DNA of 64,000 nt from Patiria pectinifera (Eukaryota; Echinodermata; Asteroidea; Valvatida; Asterinidae): the NCBI GenBank assembly GCA_029964075.1, contig CM057149.1:11108465-11172464 (forward strand), given 5' to 3'. Of the stretch, positions 46,521 through 59,400 are shown one piece after another. Below the pieces are notes generated by a model. It searched no databases, was not told the origin of the DNA, and saw only the letters and a list, made by a program, of their open reading frames with translations. Made by a program: the position numbers and the translations under genes. Every line of letters begins with the position of its first letter. Positions within the stretch are counted from its first letter, which is position 1.

Positions 46521-47093
46521 GGGAAAGTTCCCCCTGGAAGAACAGTCCCAAATAACCTGGGAACCACGTTGAAATTCAACGGTGTGTGAAGTGAATCATG
46601 TTAATATGTGGTGGAGCAAAGCTGGTCCACAAATGAATCAGGGTTGACTAGAGACCAAGCAGGTTTTACGAAGTGTTGTTGGGATAACAAGGTCGTTGTT
46701 TTAGCCATAAACACAGGCAGACTAAGGTTCCATGTAGATGCAACAGGTACCTTGGCGTGGCAGTGATCATAAGTATGAAGCAAACGCAGCTGCCTTTAGT
46801 TGCAAGGTGGTTTTGGGACCATCCAAGTTACATGTACGTGTATATGCCCTGAGTGGAATTTTGTGAAGTGATTGATACAAAGAGAGATACACAAAGTGCA
46901 AGTACTTACTGTATCCAAACATTTGAACCTCAGTGCTTCATGGCACAATTTTGTACAGGATAACCTGATCAGCTCTGCATGGAATCACTTCTTTTTTAGG
47001 CAGTAACCTTTATGAGATTCCGATCTTTGATGCATCTCCATTCTGAAATTGTGTCCTTTTTTTCGGGGGAAAAAAATAAATACCAATTTGAGT

Positions 47094-47449
47094 TCATTCC
47101 TGATCCATGGGCACTTCTGCCTGTACTGTGACAGTGGTCTCTTCAGTGGTCTCTTCTGACGAGTTTCCTGATTGGCTAATCTCCTCCGTTGAGGCCTCCG
47201 GCTGATTGGCCGGTTCCTCCACTGAGGGTTCTACTTTGTCTGATGGCTCTTTGACTTCTTCTGATTGGTCCGTTGTGTCTGTAGCGTCTGTGGCAGCCAA
47301 TGAGGAGGACTGTTCTTCTGGCGGTGGAGGGGTAATACTGGAATGACTTTGGTCTGGTTGGGGGACTGAGGTGGCTTCTGAGCTTGATTCATCTGCAGTT
47401 TGTGTTTCTTCCATGTCAGTAGAAGACTTGACTAGCTCAGGCTCTGTAA
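47094..47449 (-). CDS. PPP4R2: PPP4R2 coding exon 7 with stop codon
   Basis: Acceptor tttacaacag. A 118-codon disordered acidic tail rich in E, S, T and P (including [11 protein letters not shown]) ending AEVPMDQE then TGA. The terminal PMDQE resembles the PMEQD end of vertebrate homologues. Confidence 0.93.
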
Positions 47450-50400
47450 CTGTTGTAAAGAAACAAAAACACACACACGTTCACTGTGTGTGACTATAAA
47501 GGGCATATCTTACATGACTGAATTTTTCCACCATATGAGATATTCATTGTGGTAACCACTGCGCTTTCGCATCTGACTGCACAGCCAACCCTAACAAGCT
47601 TGGTGGTCGAGTTGTGAAGACATTTGCATTGGTTAGCTGGACATGCTGGAGGATGTGGATTCGAGTTCCACTAGAGAAATGTTGTGATTTTTTTCCCCCA
47701 GAAAGTCCAAGGCAGTTAGAAGTATACAGTACATATACTTATATGTGTACATCAATATTATCTGATTAACTGGTTTTTTTTACTGTACTTTTTTTGAATA
47801 TCTTATAATATGCATCATATTTGTCTTAACAATGAAGGATGATCTCATTCAAATGTACTGTGAGTGCATCAGTCAATGCTATACAGTAGGAATGCCGCTA
47901 TAACGAACATCACAGGATCCACATAAATTGTTCGTAATAGCAATCGTTTGGTATAGCGATTTTAAACTGCTGGTGTTCCAGTACTCACTTTTCAATAAAT
48001 AGCGCCCTGGTAGTTACTGAAAGACGACTTTGAACACGTGCTGACTACTGAATTATGTAATTACACAGTTTTTGAGCTTACTACACACAGCAATTGGTGG
48101 ACTTCCCCTTCTATTCCGTGGGGAAATAACAGCCACTTGTCACTTTTGTGTTCTTCTGTTGACATTTTTTAACAACAATGTTCGGTATGTATTCTACACA
48201 AAAATTGGGAGACGATGTTCGGTATAGCCGACAGTTTGGTATAGCAGTGTTCAGTACAGCGACGCTCCACTATACTATAAAGTGCAGAGGGTGAACGTGT
48301 GTATATTCATGAGTTGCTCGCGCAAAGCACTCAACTGCCTGCGAAGCGGGCGACTCGCCTGTGAAGCCGCCTCCCCCAAAAAGTTGGTGAGGCCAAGCCT
48401 CGTTCTATGCTCATGAAGAAAATTGACACTGCACTTGAAAGCTCAAATTTACTCTATTGTGTCGGAGCAGTATTTTGAGACATACTCTCCCCTCCCCCAA
48501 AAATGAATCAGGCTAGAAAGATGGTCTTACACACACCTTTTGGGTCTGGTGATGGATCGGTTGCAGCATTGTTGTCCTTTGGGGGTGAGGTATCAAAGTA
48601 TCCAGAGCGAGGGGGTAAGGCTGAATCTGGTGAGCTGTCGCCACTGTCTGCACTGTCCATCGAGGAACAACTATCCTGATCACCTTCACCTACAATCAAC
48701 ATCATCATTACGATACTAATAATTACCCTGGATTGGACAATTGGGAGACATCCCCAAAGACTTGTGCACAAAATTGTTCAAACTTAAATGTGCCCTAACC
48801 CAATATTCCTTTGTCTTTTTCCCACAAATTTTGGTATGTTTACTAATTAGACCACGAGCAACAAATATAACCTAATTGCGACGATAACATTTTGCCTCTA
48901 AAGGGGGTTGTGACATTAGGGACACATAAACCTAATGACCAGTGTCTCCCACCATTTGAAGAAATTACGATACCGTGTCTCCTTAATGGTACCTTTACAC
49001 GTATAATATTCTTCATATCTTACAGAGATCATTTTCTAAATAATGATTATTACAGTTAAGTACTTTCGTTGCTATATGTGGCCACTGAACCACAACTGTG
49101 GTGTAACTGCCTGCTTAGACTTGAGGACAAGTCGCTAGACAGTCGTGTGTTTTTTTTCTGTCTGCCAGGGCCCCCAATATTATTAGCACGGCGCTGTGTA
49201 TCGTGTTTATCATTAATCGCTGGCCTCGACATGTCTAACGACTTGACTAATATGAATTCGGACAGTTATCATTTATGCCTAACGTTTTCACAGAGAGGGC
49301 TAATGATGGCCCACCCACTGGGGAAGCATCCATTATAAGAGTAAGGCATATAAGGGATATCTTTCGCTTTATCAATGCATGCTTGATCAATTCGCTTGAT
49401 CTTTCATTTTTTTGTTTTCGAACGAAATATTATATACTCCGTGGTAAATTACAAAATATAACATGTCACCATGTGCACCGAAACACGTACATGTACATGC
49501 CAGGTGCCATATAAACATTTATATCCTCCTGATTCTTGGCCAACCAGAGTTCTCCATACCGAGACGCATACATGCCAGGTGTCATATAAATTCTTATTCT
49601 CCTGATTCTTGGCCAATCAGAGACCTCCATCCAAATCTGGTAGCAAGTCCAATACATTGTGTACAAAGCCGGGTACAGATTATTCAAGTCATTATCCCTA
49701 ACTCCCTAGTGTCTTTTACAAGGAACTGGACCAATTCCATCAAAATCCATCAATTGCTGTGCGTCTAATACAAAACTGTACATGACATAATGCAATCCAC
49801 CACTGACAGACTGGATGACATTCATGGACTTGCTATACATGGCTTTTATCACAATAGTAGTACAGGAAGGTAGGCAAAATCAATCGGATACCCCTAGCAC
49901 TACTTCAGGCCATTAGGCCCAAGTCCATCATACTCCATCAATATTTAGTCAAGCCAGGCCTTCTGGACCAAGTCCCCCAAAATCCACCAAAATGGGGGGA
50001 TGGATTTTGATAGAGTTGGCGTGGTTAGGGTTAATTGGAACCACGTACAGGCATATTGGGGCCGAGGATGCACGAATCATTCCCACAAAGTGCCATACCA
50101 AACACTGAATGTAACCCTGGGACGGTATGCGGTGCACGGTACACGGCAGCGCAGGCAAACTAAACCCTGCCAATTACACAACTTGATTTTAAGTGTACCG
50201 CCCGCTCTCCGTTACAAAGGCATACGTGTACATTTTGCACTCGGATTTCTTCCCAAGTTGGACCTTTATACTACCATTGGAGCAACTGCAGACAGCCCAG
50301 CTTCTTTTTGACTCACACTTTTTTTAAACTGGCCAACATGTTTTTGTTAATTGGATTCTCTCACTTTGTGTGGACATCTATTTGATTGAACAGTTACACC

Positions 50401-53400
50401 ACAGTGATCTGAAACTCCTTAATAGTGGGGAGCCATAAAGCAGTTTAGTACTGTTGCCAGATTCATTAGATGCTATGAAAATCCACTGGCGACATAAATA
50501 TCAGCGATCAAAATTGCGTAATTCTGACCTCCGGCATTCATTTTCTAAAAGAAACTTGAATACTGAATTGTTTGAAACACCGATGCACTTCCGTGAAAAC
50601 TATTGTGACAGTTTCTATCTATGCAGAAGCACAGTATTGCTTCTCTGGCTATGGCTGTAACGGCCAGGGGCGGCAGCCTTTTACCTGCACATGTCCCATC
50701 CCGAACAAACAACATTTGCTTTGACACGCACCATTCATTGTGTGTGTACACCAGCACGTACAGGGGGGTACTGTGTATGGTATGTGGTATGGCTATGCAA
50801 ATGCAAAGGCAAAAACCTGCAGTCAGGCAAGATGGCGTTGTTTTGTCACCCCCCCAGCTGTGCTATACCCCATCAAAATCAAAACTTCTGAAGAGCTGCA
50901 AAAGTTCGGAAGGATTTTGAAAACTGACCAAATCATCACTGCTGGCCAATGTTTATCAGTAAGAATTGAAATACAAACCCTTGTTTCCGTCACTATCATC
51001 CGAATCCCCTGAAGCTGGAGGATCTGATGTTTCCGTTGGTTTACACACCTCTGTTTCATTATTGGTCGTCGACGCTGCACTTTCCTGACTATCACTATCA
51101 GTCGGTGGCGACTCATTATCACCGCTGGTAGTTCTTTCATTGCTTTGATCCATTTCAAGTTCCGACGCCGTACCCTCGGCGTTTTGCCTCGTGGAATCGA
51201 CGGTCTGCTCCTGGGCGGGCGTAACCGCATCGCCGAGCGGTGGGGTGGCAGTGGCTTCAGCTCCGTTGGTGTGGGTCGCCTCGTCTGTGGGGGTAACATC
51301 ACCCGACGCCTGGGAATCACTAGAGGGAGTACTTGTTTGCGTGTGGATATCGGACAGGACACCGTTCACCATAAGGTTGCGGTTTCGGACCTCGCAGGAA
51401 TGGGTGATGCGCTTTCCGGTCGGCGTGACTGTGCTCACAACCTGTACGTTCTGCAATGTCACAATGTCACAAAGTAAAAATTCAAGAGAGTAATCTGTAG
51501 AGATTTTTCAATCCTTTCTGAAAACTACCTATGATCTGTTATCCCATAAATTTTTTTGACATAAAAACCACCTCTACAACTCAGAAGTAACATATGTAAA
51601 AGATGCCAATTATAGTTTAGGATTTAAAAAGTGTCTGTTACTTTAAAATTTTCTCTTACTTTATCAAGGCCTAACCCTCCCTCTCTTGGTGACAAAATGG
51701 AGAGAGATACCCTATCTGTCAAAATCTATCAAGTGACAATTTTAATCTGGACTCAGGTTTTTGGGTCTCCTCACCTTTTCAACTCCTCGCATGAACTTGT
51801 CGCTTCTCTGGTAGTAACGCTTTGGATGCGTTAGCAATTCACACAGACGTTGCATGGTGAATGGAGCACTGCAAACAATAATGAGGAAGGCAATTAAACA
51901 AAAGGTCTCCCCAAAAAAACGAAGACAAAGTGGAATGCTTTTATTGAGTAGAAGTTGATATAGTAATAGGTGCTGCGATTAATTAAAAATTTGCAGGCTA
52001 AAAATGTTTTCAGGGGCTGATCTAACTTTCAGGAAACAAGGGGGGTTGGGATTGGACATGGTGGAGGGGGGGGGTGTTTAAGTCCAAGGCGTGCTGAGGG
52101 CACATCCTGCTAGGGGGTCTGCGGGTAGGCCCCCCCCCCCAGAAAATTTGGAAATCTGCAATGATTTCTCCTGCATTCTATTAAGGCAATTCAAAAATAT
52201 ATTTAGGAACTTAGCATTCCATATTTATTCGGCACCATTTTACTAGTTTCATAACATTAGTCAGCAGCTGATTGGGAGGGGGGGAGGGGAGGGGGGAGGA
52301 GGTGCGACCCCCTCTAGATCCACTCCCGTTATTACTTCTAATTTGACAGAAAGTTAAAAAACAAACCACCCCCCAAACATTATTCTGCTTTATAGCAGGT
52401 TCAAGGACAATGAAGAACAGCGTATGAACTGAGAATGTACCTATTGAATGCGTTGAGTGCACGTAGCAAACGTTCCCTCATATCATCAAACTTGACGTTC
52501 TCCACATTGGGCAACATGGGCACCTCTTCGCATGGGTTGGACTGGATGTACTCTTGGATTACGTTCTCTAGTTTGGTGACAACGAGGGGCTTGAGCTTAC
52601 TCCAAGGAAATCTGGGGGAAAAAAAAACCAAACAAATGTAATAAGCCAAGGAAGTAGTGTTGCAGGTCATGCTTCAAATCCAGTTTGGGTCGGTTTCGGT
52701 TTGGTTTTTTTTTTATCTGAACTATGATTCAATGCAGGTTTAGCAGTAAATCTGAAAATAAAAGCGAGTTGCGAGGGACGTACACAGTTTTAGCATTAAC
52801 CTTAAACTTCCCCAATCCTCCAAAATCTTCTTTGCAAAATGGAGGATTTTGCGGGATTGAGGTTACATCCTACCAAAAATGCCTAGGGAGTTAGGGTTAA
52901 AAAACCACTATAAAGTTGTGCTGTGCTTTTTCAAATAATTTTGAATTTCATTATTCTAGCTTGGACTTCGTCAAATATGCCCATTTTTGCAATATGATGG
53001 GATTTGCATGCAAATGCACTGTAAACAAGTAAGGTGTGTTTACAAACACAAATGCCCCGCAACCGTGACTGTTTCCATGACATAACACCACTCTTTTAAC
53101 ATCAACTTACATGTACCTTGGTCACATGTAACATTCATTGACAGCATTAGTGTCTTCTGTAGGTTTTAAATGAATTAATCCCTAATCCCTATGTTCTCAG
53201 AATAAATACAAGATTTCTATTGTTTTAGCCACTGTGACCTTGACCCTTGACCTTTCGACCCCTAATGTGATAGGCCTATTTGGATTACCAAGAACGATCC
53301 ACAAACCAAATTTGAAGTTCACTTGTAAAGTATTTCTCAAGTTATTGCGCTGACAAAATTTCTTTTGTTTTAGCCACTGTGACCTTGACCCTTGACCTTT

Positions 53401-56400
53401 TGGCCCCAAATGCAATAGGCTTCTTAGGATTGCCAAGGACAATCCACAAACCAAAATTGAAGTTCATATGTAAAGTATTTCTCAAGTTATCGCGCTGACA
53501 AAATTTCTTTTGTTTTTGCCACTGTGACCTTGACCCTTGACCTTTTGGCCCCAAATGCAAAAGGCTTCTTAGGATTGCCAAGGACAATCCACAAACCAAA
53601 TTTGAAGTTCATATGTAAAGTATTTCTCAAGTTATCGCGCTGACAAAATTTCTTTTGTTTTAGTCACTGTGACCTTGACCCTTGACCTTTGGGCCCCAAA
53701 TGCAAAAGGCTTCTTAGGATTGCCAAGGACAATCCACAAACCAAATTTGAAGTTCATATGAAAAGTATTTCTCAAGTTATCGCGCTGACAAAATTTCTAT
53801 TGTTTCAGCCACTGTGACCTTGACCCTTGACCTTTCGGCCCCAAATGCAAAAGGCTTCTTAGGATTACCAAGGACAATCCACAAACCAAATTTGAAGTTC
53901 ATATGTAAAGTATTTCTCAAGTTATCGCGCTGACAAAATTTGTCCGGACACACACACACACACACACGGTCACCCACCCACCCACACACCCACATACCCA
54001 CCCACCCACCCACCCACCCACGGAAGGACAAGGCGGAAACAGTATGCCCCTTCGGCTTCGCCGCGGGGCATAAAAATTGACAAAGAGGTTATTAAAATCA
54101 AACAAAGAACATCATGTTTACAAATGTATGTATTTCGAGGTAGCACAATGGCTGATGTTTGACAGATTTTACAGAAGAAGTTTCAGCTTATTTTCCCCAC
54201 AGAAGCTTTCAAATCATGCATGTAAATAGTAGCATTTGACAAATAAAAGCACCCAACTTATGTGATTAAAATCATATTTTGGATGTTTTTTATCATCTCC
54301 TAGCGACCGGTAGGGGCTGAATTGAACGGAAAAAACAACAAAAAACATTGCACACATATGAATATTGGGTTTATACAGCATAGCCCTTAAAGAGGTTGTG
54401 GAATGATCGAAGACATTTCCGTCATTTTTCAAGGTATATGTAGCCTAAGGTGTGATGAAATAAAAACGACTGTTGTGTCTGTCATGAAATGAGTACAAAA
54501 GGTACTTTTGAGAGCTGTTTTTCGGGTCCTGTTTCGACTCGAACGTGCAATTTGTGTAAAAGTCATCGTTGGGGGCAGCAAACAAAACATAGTAAATCGT
54601 GACGTAATAAACAGGACTCGTTTATACTACACTGCATCGGGAGTCCTGTTTATAACATCACGATTTACTATGTTTTGTTTGCTGCCCCCAACAACGACTT
54701 TTACACAAATTGCATGTTCGAGTCGAAACAGGACCTGAAAAACAGCTCTCAAAAGTACCTTTTGTACTCTTTTCGTGACAGACACAACAGTCGTTTTTAT
54801 TTCATCACACCTTAGGGTACATACATGTATACCCGAAAAATGACGGAAATGTCTTCGAGCGTTCCACAACCTCTTTAACTCTAACCCTGCTCAAATCTCC
54901 AAAGTCCTCCGAGGCGGTTTTGGAGGATTTAGGCTGAATACAACGTACAGTTTGAGGATTGTGGGCACATGGACACAGTATCGGTTGATTTTGGAGAATT
55001 AAGGCTAGATGCATTTTGAGAGGCAGGGCCATTGGAGGCCATTGGAGGATTTTGAAGGATTGAAGCAGTGGGTATCCTTCATAGGATCATACATGTAAGT
55101 GCACATTTTTGGAAGATTTTGAAAGATTGAGGAGGATTTCAGGCAAAAAGCGCCTAGGGAGTTAGTGTTAACCCTTTCACACCGGCTGACGCCATGGAAT
55201 GCTGTCTGTGGGCAGCTGGTAGGCTGTGCAGTGCTGTCCCTGCCACTATTGCGCATAGGCTACTGTGTAGTAATGCATGTAAGCCTGTGCAGTGAGGCAT
55301 AAAAACCCGGCTGCAAGGGGTTAAGAGCACTTCTCAGGACCCATTCATGTCCCCCTATCAGTTTAGTACATGTATCGGTGGGTGTGTAATCCAATACTTA
55401 CAGTGGTTCTCCATTGCGAGCTATTCTGCACAGTAGTTGTTCAAGCTCAGATGGAATCTCACGCGATGGTTTCCGTTCAAATGCTGTAGACAATGTACCA
55501 AAGACAATGATTGAATTAGCTCAGAATAGTCACAACTTGCAAGCAATGTCAGTGCTACACGTATTTACACAAGACAAGGCAAGCCCAGCAGAGCTGGGCC
55601 CAACTGCATGGCGCTGCTAAGCACAAAAATTTGCTTAGCACAAAAATAGTCTGGCTTATAAAAGCAGGTTACCAACCAAAACTCCACGGGATGTACTGTA
55701 TACTGCTCGTGATTAGCATTCAGCTCTTGTTTGCTTAGCATGAAAATCACATGGAGTTTTGGCTGGTAACCTGCTTTTATAAGCCAGACTTTTTTTGTGC
55801 TAAGCAAATTTTTGTGCTTAGCAGGGCCGTGAAATTGGGCCCAGGTCCAGAGCACACCAAATGTTTTTGACTTGATTCAGATTGGCTGTTCAATCAAGCA
55901 TCTTTTCATGCATATGGTGTACACAATGGGCCGGATTTTAGTACATCTAGTGACCTTAATACATTTGGATTTTATTTCCCATTGACGGTCAGTCCGTGGC
56001 AAGGGCGGTCCCTATCAACAAGATGAATCAAATCCAGTCTTGGCAATATTGGCAGCGCTTCCCAGGAAATTCTCAGCATACCTCACGCATGCATTATTAG
56101 AGCGTTTTCGAAATGACTGGCTTTGGCTTCGTTTTCGGCTTACTGACATTTTAGGCCCCCAACTTCTGGAACTCCAGCTACATTTTGGTGCCTGTTAGGC
56201 TTCAGGAACATTCTATCGGTCGACATGAAGCCAAAAGTTGGAATATTTTTGTTTAGTTTGCCTCTCGGTGATTCAGAAGTAGCAGGCAAAGCCGAAGCCG
56301 AAGCCAAGGTTTCGAAAATCCCCATAGTCAGATAGTTTGACTACAGCACGTGTGAAGTATACTCAGAATTTCCTGGGAAGCGCTGCCAATATTGCAAAGA

Positions 56401-59400
56401 CTGGATTTGATTAATCTTGTTGATAGAGACATCCACCGCAGCGGCAACTTAACCGCATTTGTCACGGACTGGCTGAAAAAAAGGGAATACAAATTCAAGA
56501 CTACCCTGTGACCAGCAAAAAGAACAAGTATGATTTCAACAAAATGTACCATCTTTGATTGGCAGAGAGACGAAAGCACACTTAAGTTTATCAAATTCTA
56601 CAACTAAAGGCTTGTGATGCAGATATACCAATTAACCCATTGTTTATTGTGAAACGCCCAATGTCTGAGTGAGGCCCATACCTTAATTAATCCTAACCGC
56701 CCCCAAACTTCCAAATCCAACTGCATGTTTTGTTTGATTCTGTTGGAGTGGGTACTGTATCAGTAAAAACTGATTATGCTTTACATGGGGTCAGGCATAC
56801 CACCATAATCAGAGTCCAACAGTTTGGGTGTAGAGTTTACCACATGGTGTTGGATTTTGCAAGAGTGAGGAAGGTTCCTAGTAAATCACTCAAGGGGGTT
56901 AGGTTTAATAAATGTAACTTGATATACATGTAAAGACATGTAGAATAGGACAATTAACGTGTTTAATTAAAGTTGAAGTTCTAACAGTTTTTGGATTCTG
57001 CTGAATTTATTTCTGATACTTGGAGTACTGTACGTGCAGTACATGTACATGAACTGGCAGTAAAATGCACAAAAGATCCAATTCACAAAAGATTCAATAG
57101 AGTACATGTAGGACCTCTGCGCACGTTTTCCTTTGGCATCATGACAAAGGGCATGAATCCAGACCACAAACACGAAACAGGTTTCAAAGCTTTTATATTA
57201 TTCATAAATAGTGATACAGTGTATATATAGCCTACATTACATCTAGACATTTGTAACTCCCTAACAATTTCTTTCACAAAAACCTGAACTGTTTACTTTC
57301 AATGCAGACACACAGAAACAGGGTATGGTACATTTGTACAATGTATGCATGCAACGTGAAAAGAGTTGTTTCGAAATGGACGTTTGTGTATATTTTGCCA
57401 GAGTGGAAGTGTGCTTTACTACATGTAATTTTATTTGTCGCATGGCATTTACATTGCATCACCCATTCGAGAATTACACTGTTTATAGGTTTTTGAATCA
57501 AGATTGTGAAATTAGTGCATGTAAAATATCTGAATAGTCTTTAGTCTTACCGTACTTCAAGGTGCAGACACCTTTAACCCCAACCTTCCCAAATCCAAAT
57601 TCTCTTTCCAAAATGGAATATTTTGCAGGATTTAGACTATATGGCAAAAATGTGTGACTGATTTTGAAGGATGCACTGTGTCAAGGTCTTGGGCGGGACC
57701 TTGTGTTGTTTATGCTCAGCCGTGCATACATTTAGGTCTAGATCATACTTGAAATCCTCCACACTGCTCCTAGATGACACTGGCTCTGCCTCAACGTACA
57801 TGTATTGACAGTGATTTTGCAGGATTGAGGCAGTGGTCACCCCTCCAAGGACCACATTCAAGAAATAACTGAGGATTTTGCAGGATTGAGGTTGTATGCA
57901 ATATTTGCATGGAGGCAGTTGGAGGATTTTGCAGGATTGAGGTTGCATCCTACCAAATATGCCCATGGAGCTAGGGTTAATCTCGTCCGAGTAACTTGGA
58001 CCCAACTTATCGCCTTTTTAACATTCGGACATGGTCTGGCGATAGTGGGGTCCAAGCTAATAGTGCGAGCTGGACAACACTAAGGATCTGGATGGAAAGT
58101 GAAATTTCCTGTACAATTCCGAGAGCTCCCCTCGCGATCGTGAACATGTTAAATTTCTGATTCGTGTTAATGTTTGAACGACGCGATGTGGTCCTCATTC
58201 CCAGCGTACATTCGATGGTCCCCGTATCCCGAGTGCGATTCCGTTACCGAGCGGGCGCGATGCATCGATTATGATAATGAGTAGACTGGCTCGCATTAGT
58301 AAACACAGGTGCATTTCGAACGGTAAAAGGGAATCGGGAACCAGCTTCAACTGGTATCCGTCCATAAAAGCTGCCCTAGTTCCCGACCCCCTATTATCGT
58401 TCGAAATGCACTTGTGTTTACTAACATGATCCAGTCTACTCATTATCATAAGGCCAAAAAAAAGAATAGTTCTGCTTCCGGTTACCCAACCGACCCTATT
58501 TTTAGGCTGCGACCCTAAAATTTTTATCGGCAATTCCAAAAAAGAAAAGAAAAAAAGATTGAATAAATAAAAATAAAAACCTTATGTCTTTGTCTGTCTT
58601 CACAAAATACCTCTCAACAACCCTTTTGCATCAAAAAATGCTTGTATTTATTGTTTTCTTACTTACATTCGCTATTTTTTCAAAAGAAACCTCCGTTATT
58701 TTTACAAATTCGCTGCGCGATTCAACTACTTCGCTGTCTATAATCACTTGCGTAATAAGCGCAATGCGGCGACGACTGGTTCCCGCCGCGCCGCGCAGGG
58801 GCCAATTATGAAAATGCGGTAACTAGTCTGTGCACGGCTATGCGATCGATAGCGCTAGCAGTAGCATGGCTATGCAGCAGGCGCAGGCACGTGCTCTGTC
58901 AACTGGTCGGACTCGACATCGTAAAAATGCTGAGAAAGACATCGTAAAAATGCCAAGAAAACACCGATGGAGAAAGAACATTTTTGCAAGTTAACTCACA
59001 GATTTGATCTAGCTTGTCTGTGTATGTATTTTCCGTTTTCACGAGTTCATTTTGAGATCGCACTACTCGTATTTGGAGTGATACATTGCAGCGTGTTTCC
59101 TGAAATTTTCGACCCGTTGGCCGCGGGGCGGGTACATGTACAGTGCATCACACACTTCGGAGTTTTGGCCAGCTCCCATTCTTGACTAGCGTTGTGCCTA
59201 TGGTGCGAACGACCTGAATTTTCCACAATTTTTTTTGCGAATTATCGAACGTAAATATATTGACAATAATTAAGGTAGGTTTTACTCACTTTTTGTGGCC
59301 ATTTTGTGTATAGCTTTTGTAGTGCAATGGAAATAGTTCAGGCTAAAACTTCGCATATAATTGAATACCCCATTCAATCTGCATTAAAAAAATTGGCAAA

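Larger units (their letters stand above)
32638..47093. other. Intergenic region between PH-Arp 5' end and PPP4R2 3' end
   Basis: No exon chain with recognisable domains was found. The longest open frames (33,710-34,198 plus; 44,731-45,033 plus) have composition and neighbours typical of chance frames. It should contain the PH-Arp promoter, possibly a GC-richer patch at 33,825-33,960 or 41,040-41,190, and the PPP4R2 3' UTR; neither can be fixed from sequence alone. Confidence 0.5.

Noticed and set aside
50830..50840. 'caagatggcg' start-like context at 27,135 and 50,828
   Set aside because: Part of a dispersed repeat present in two places; no coding continuation.
50823..51362. 179-codon minus-strand frame rich in Arg/Pro
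   Set aside because: Out-of-frame shadow of PPP4R2 exon 5; the NVQVVS frame fits the family and the splice phases.
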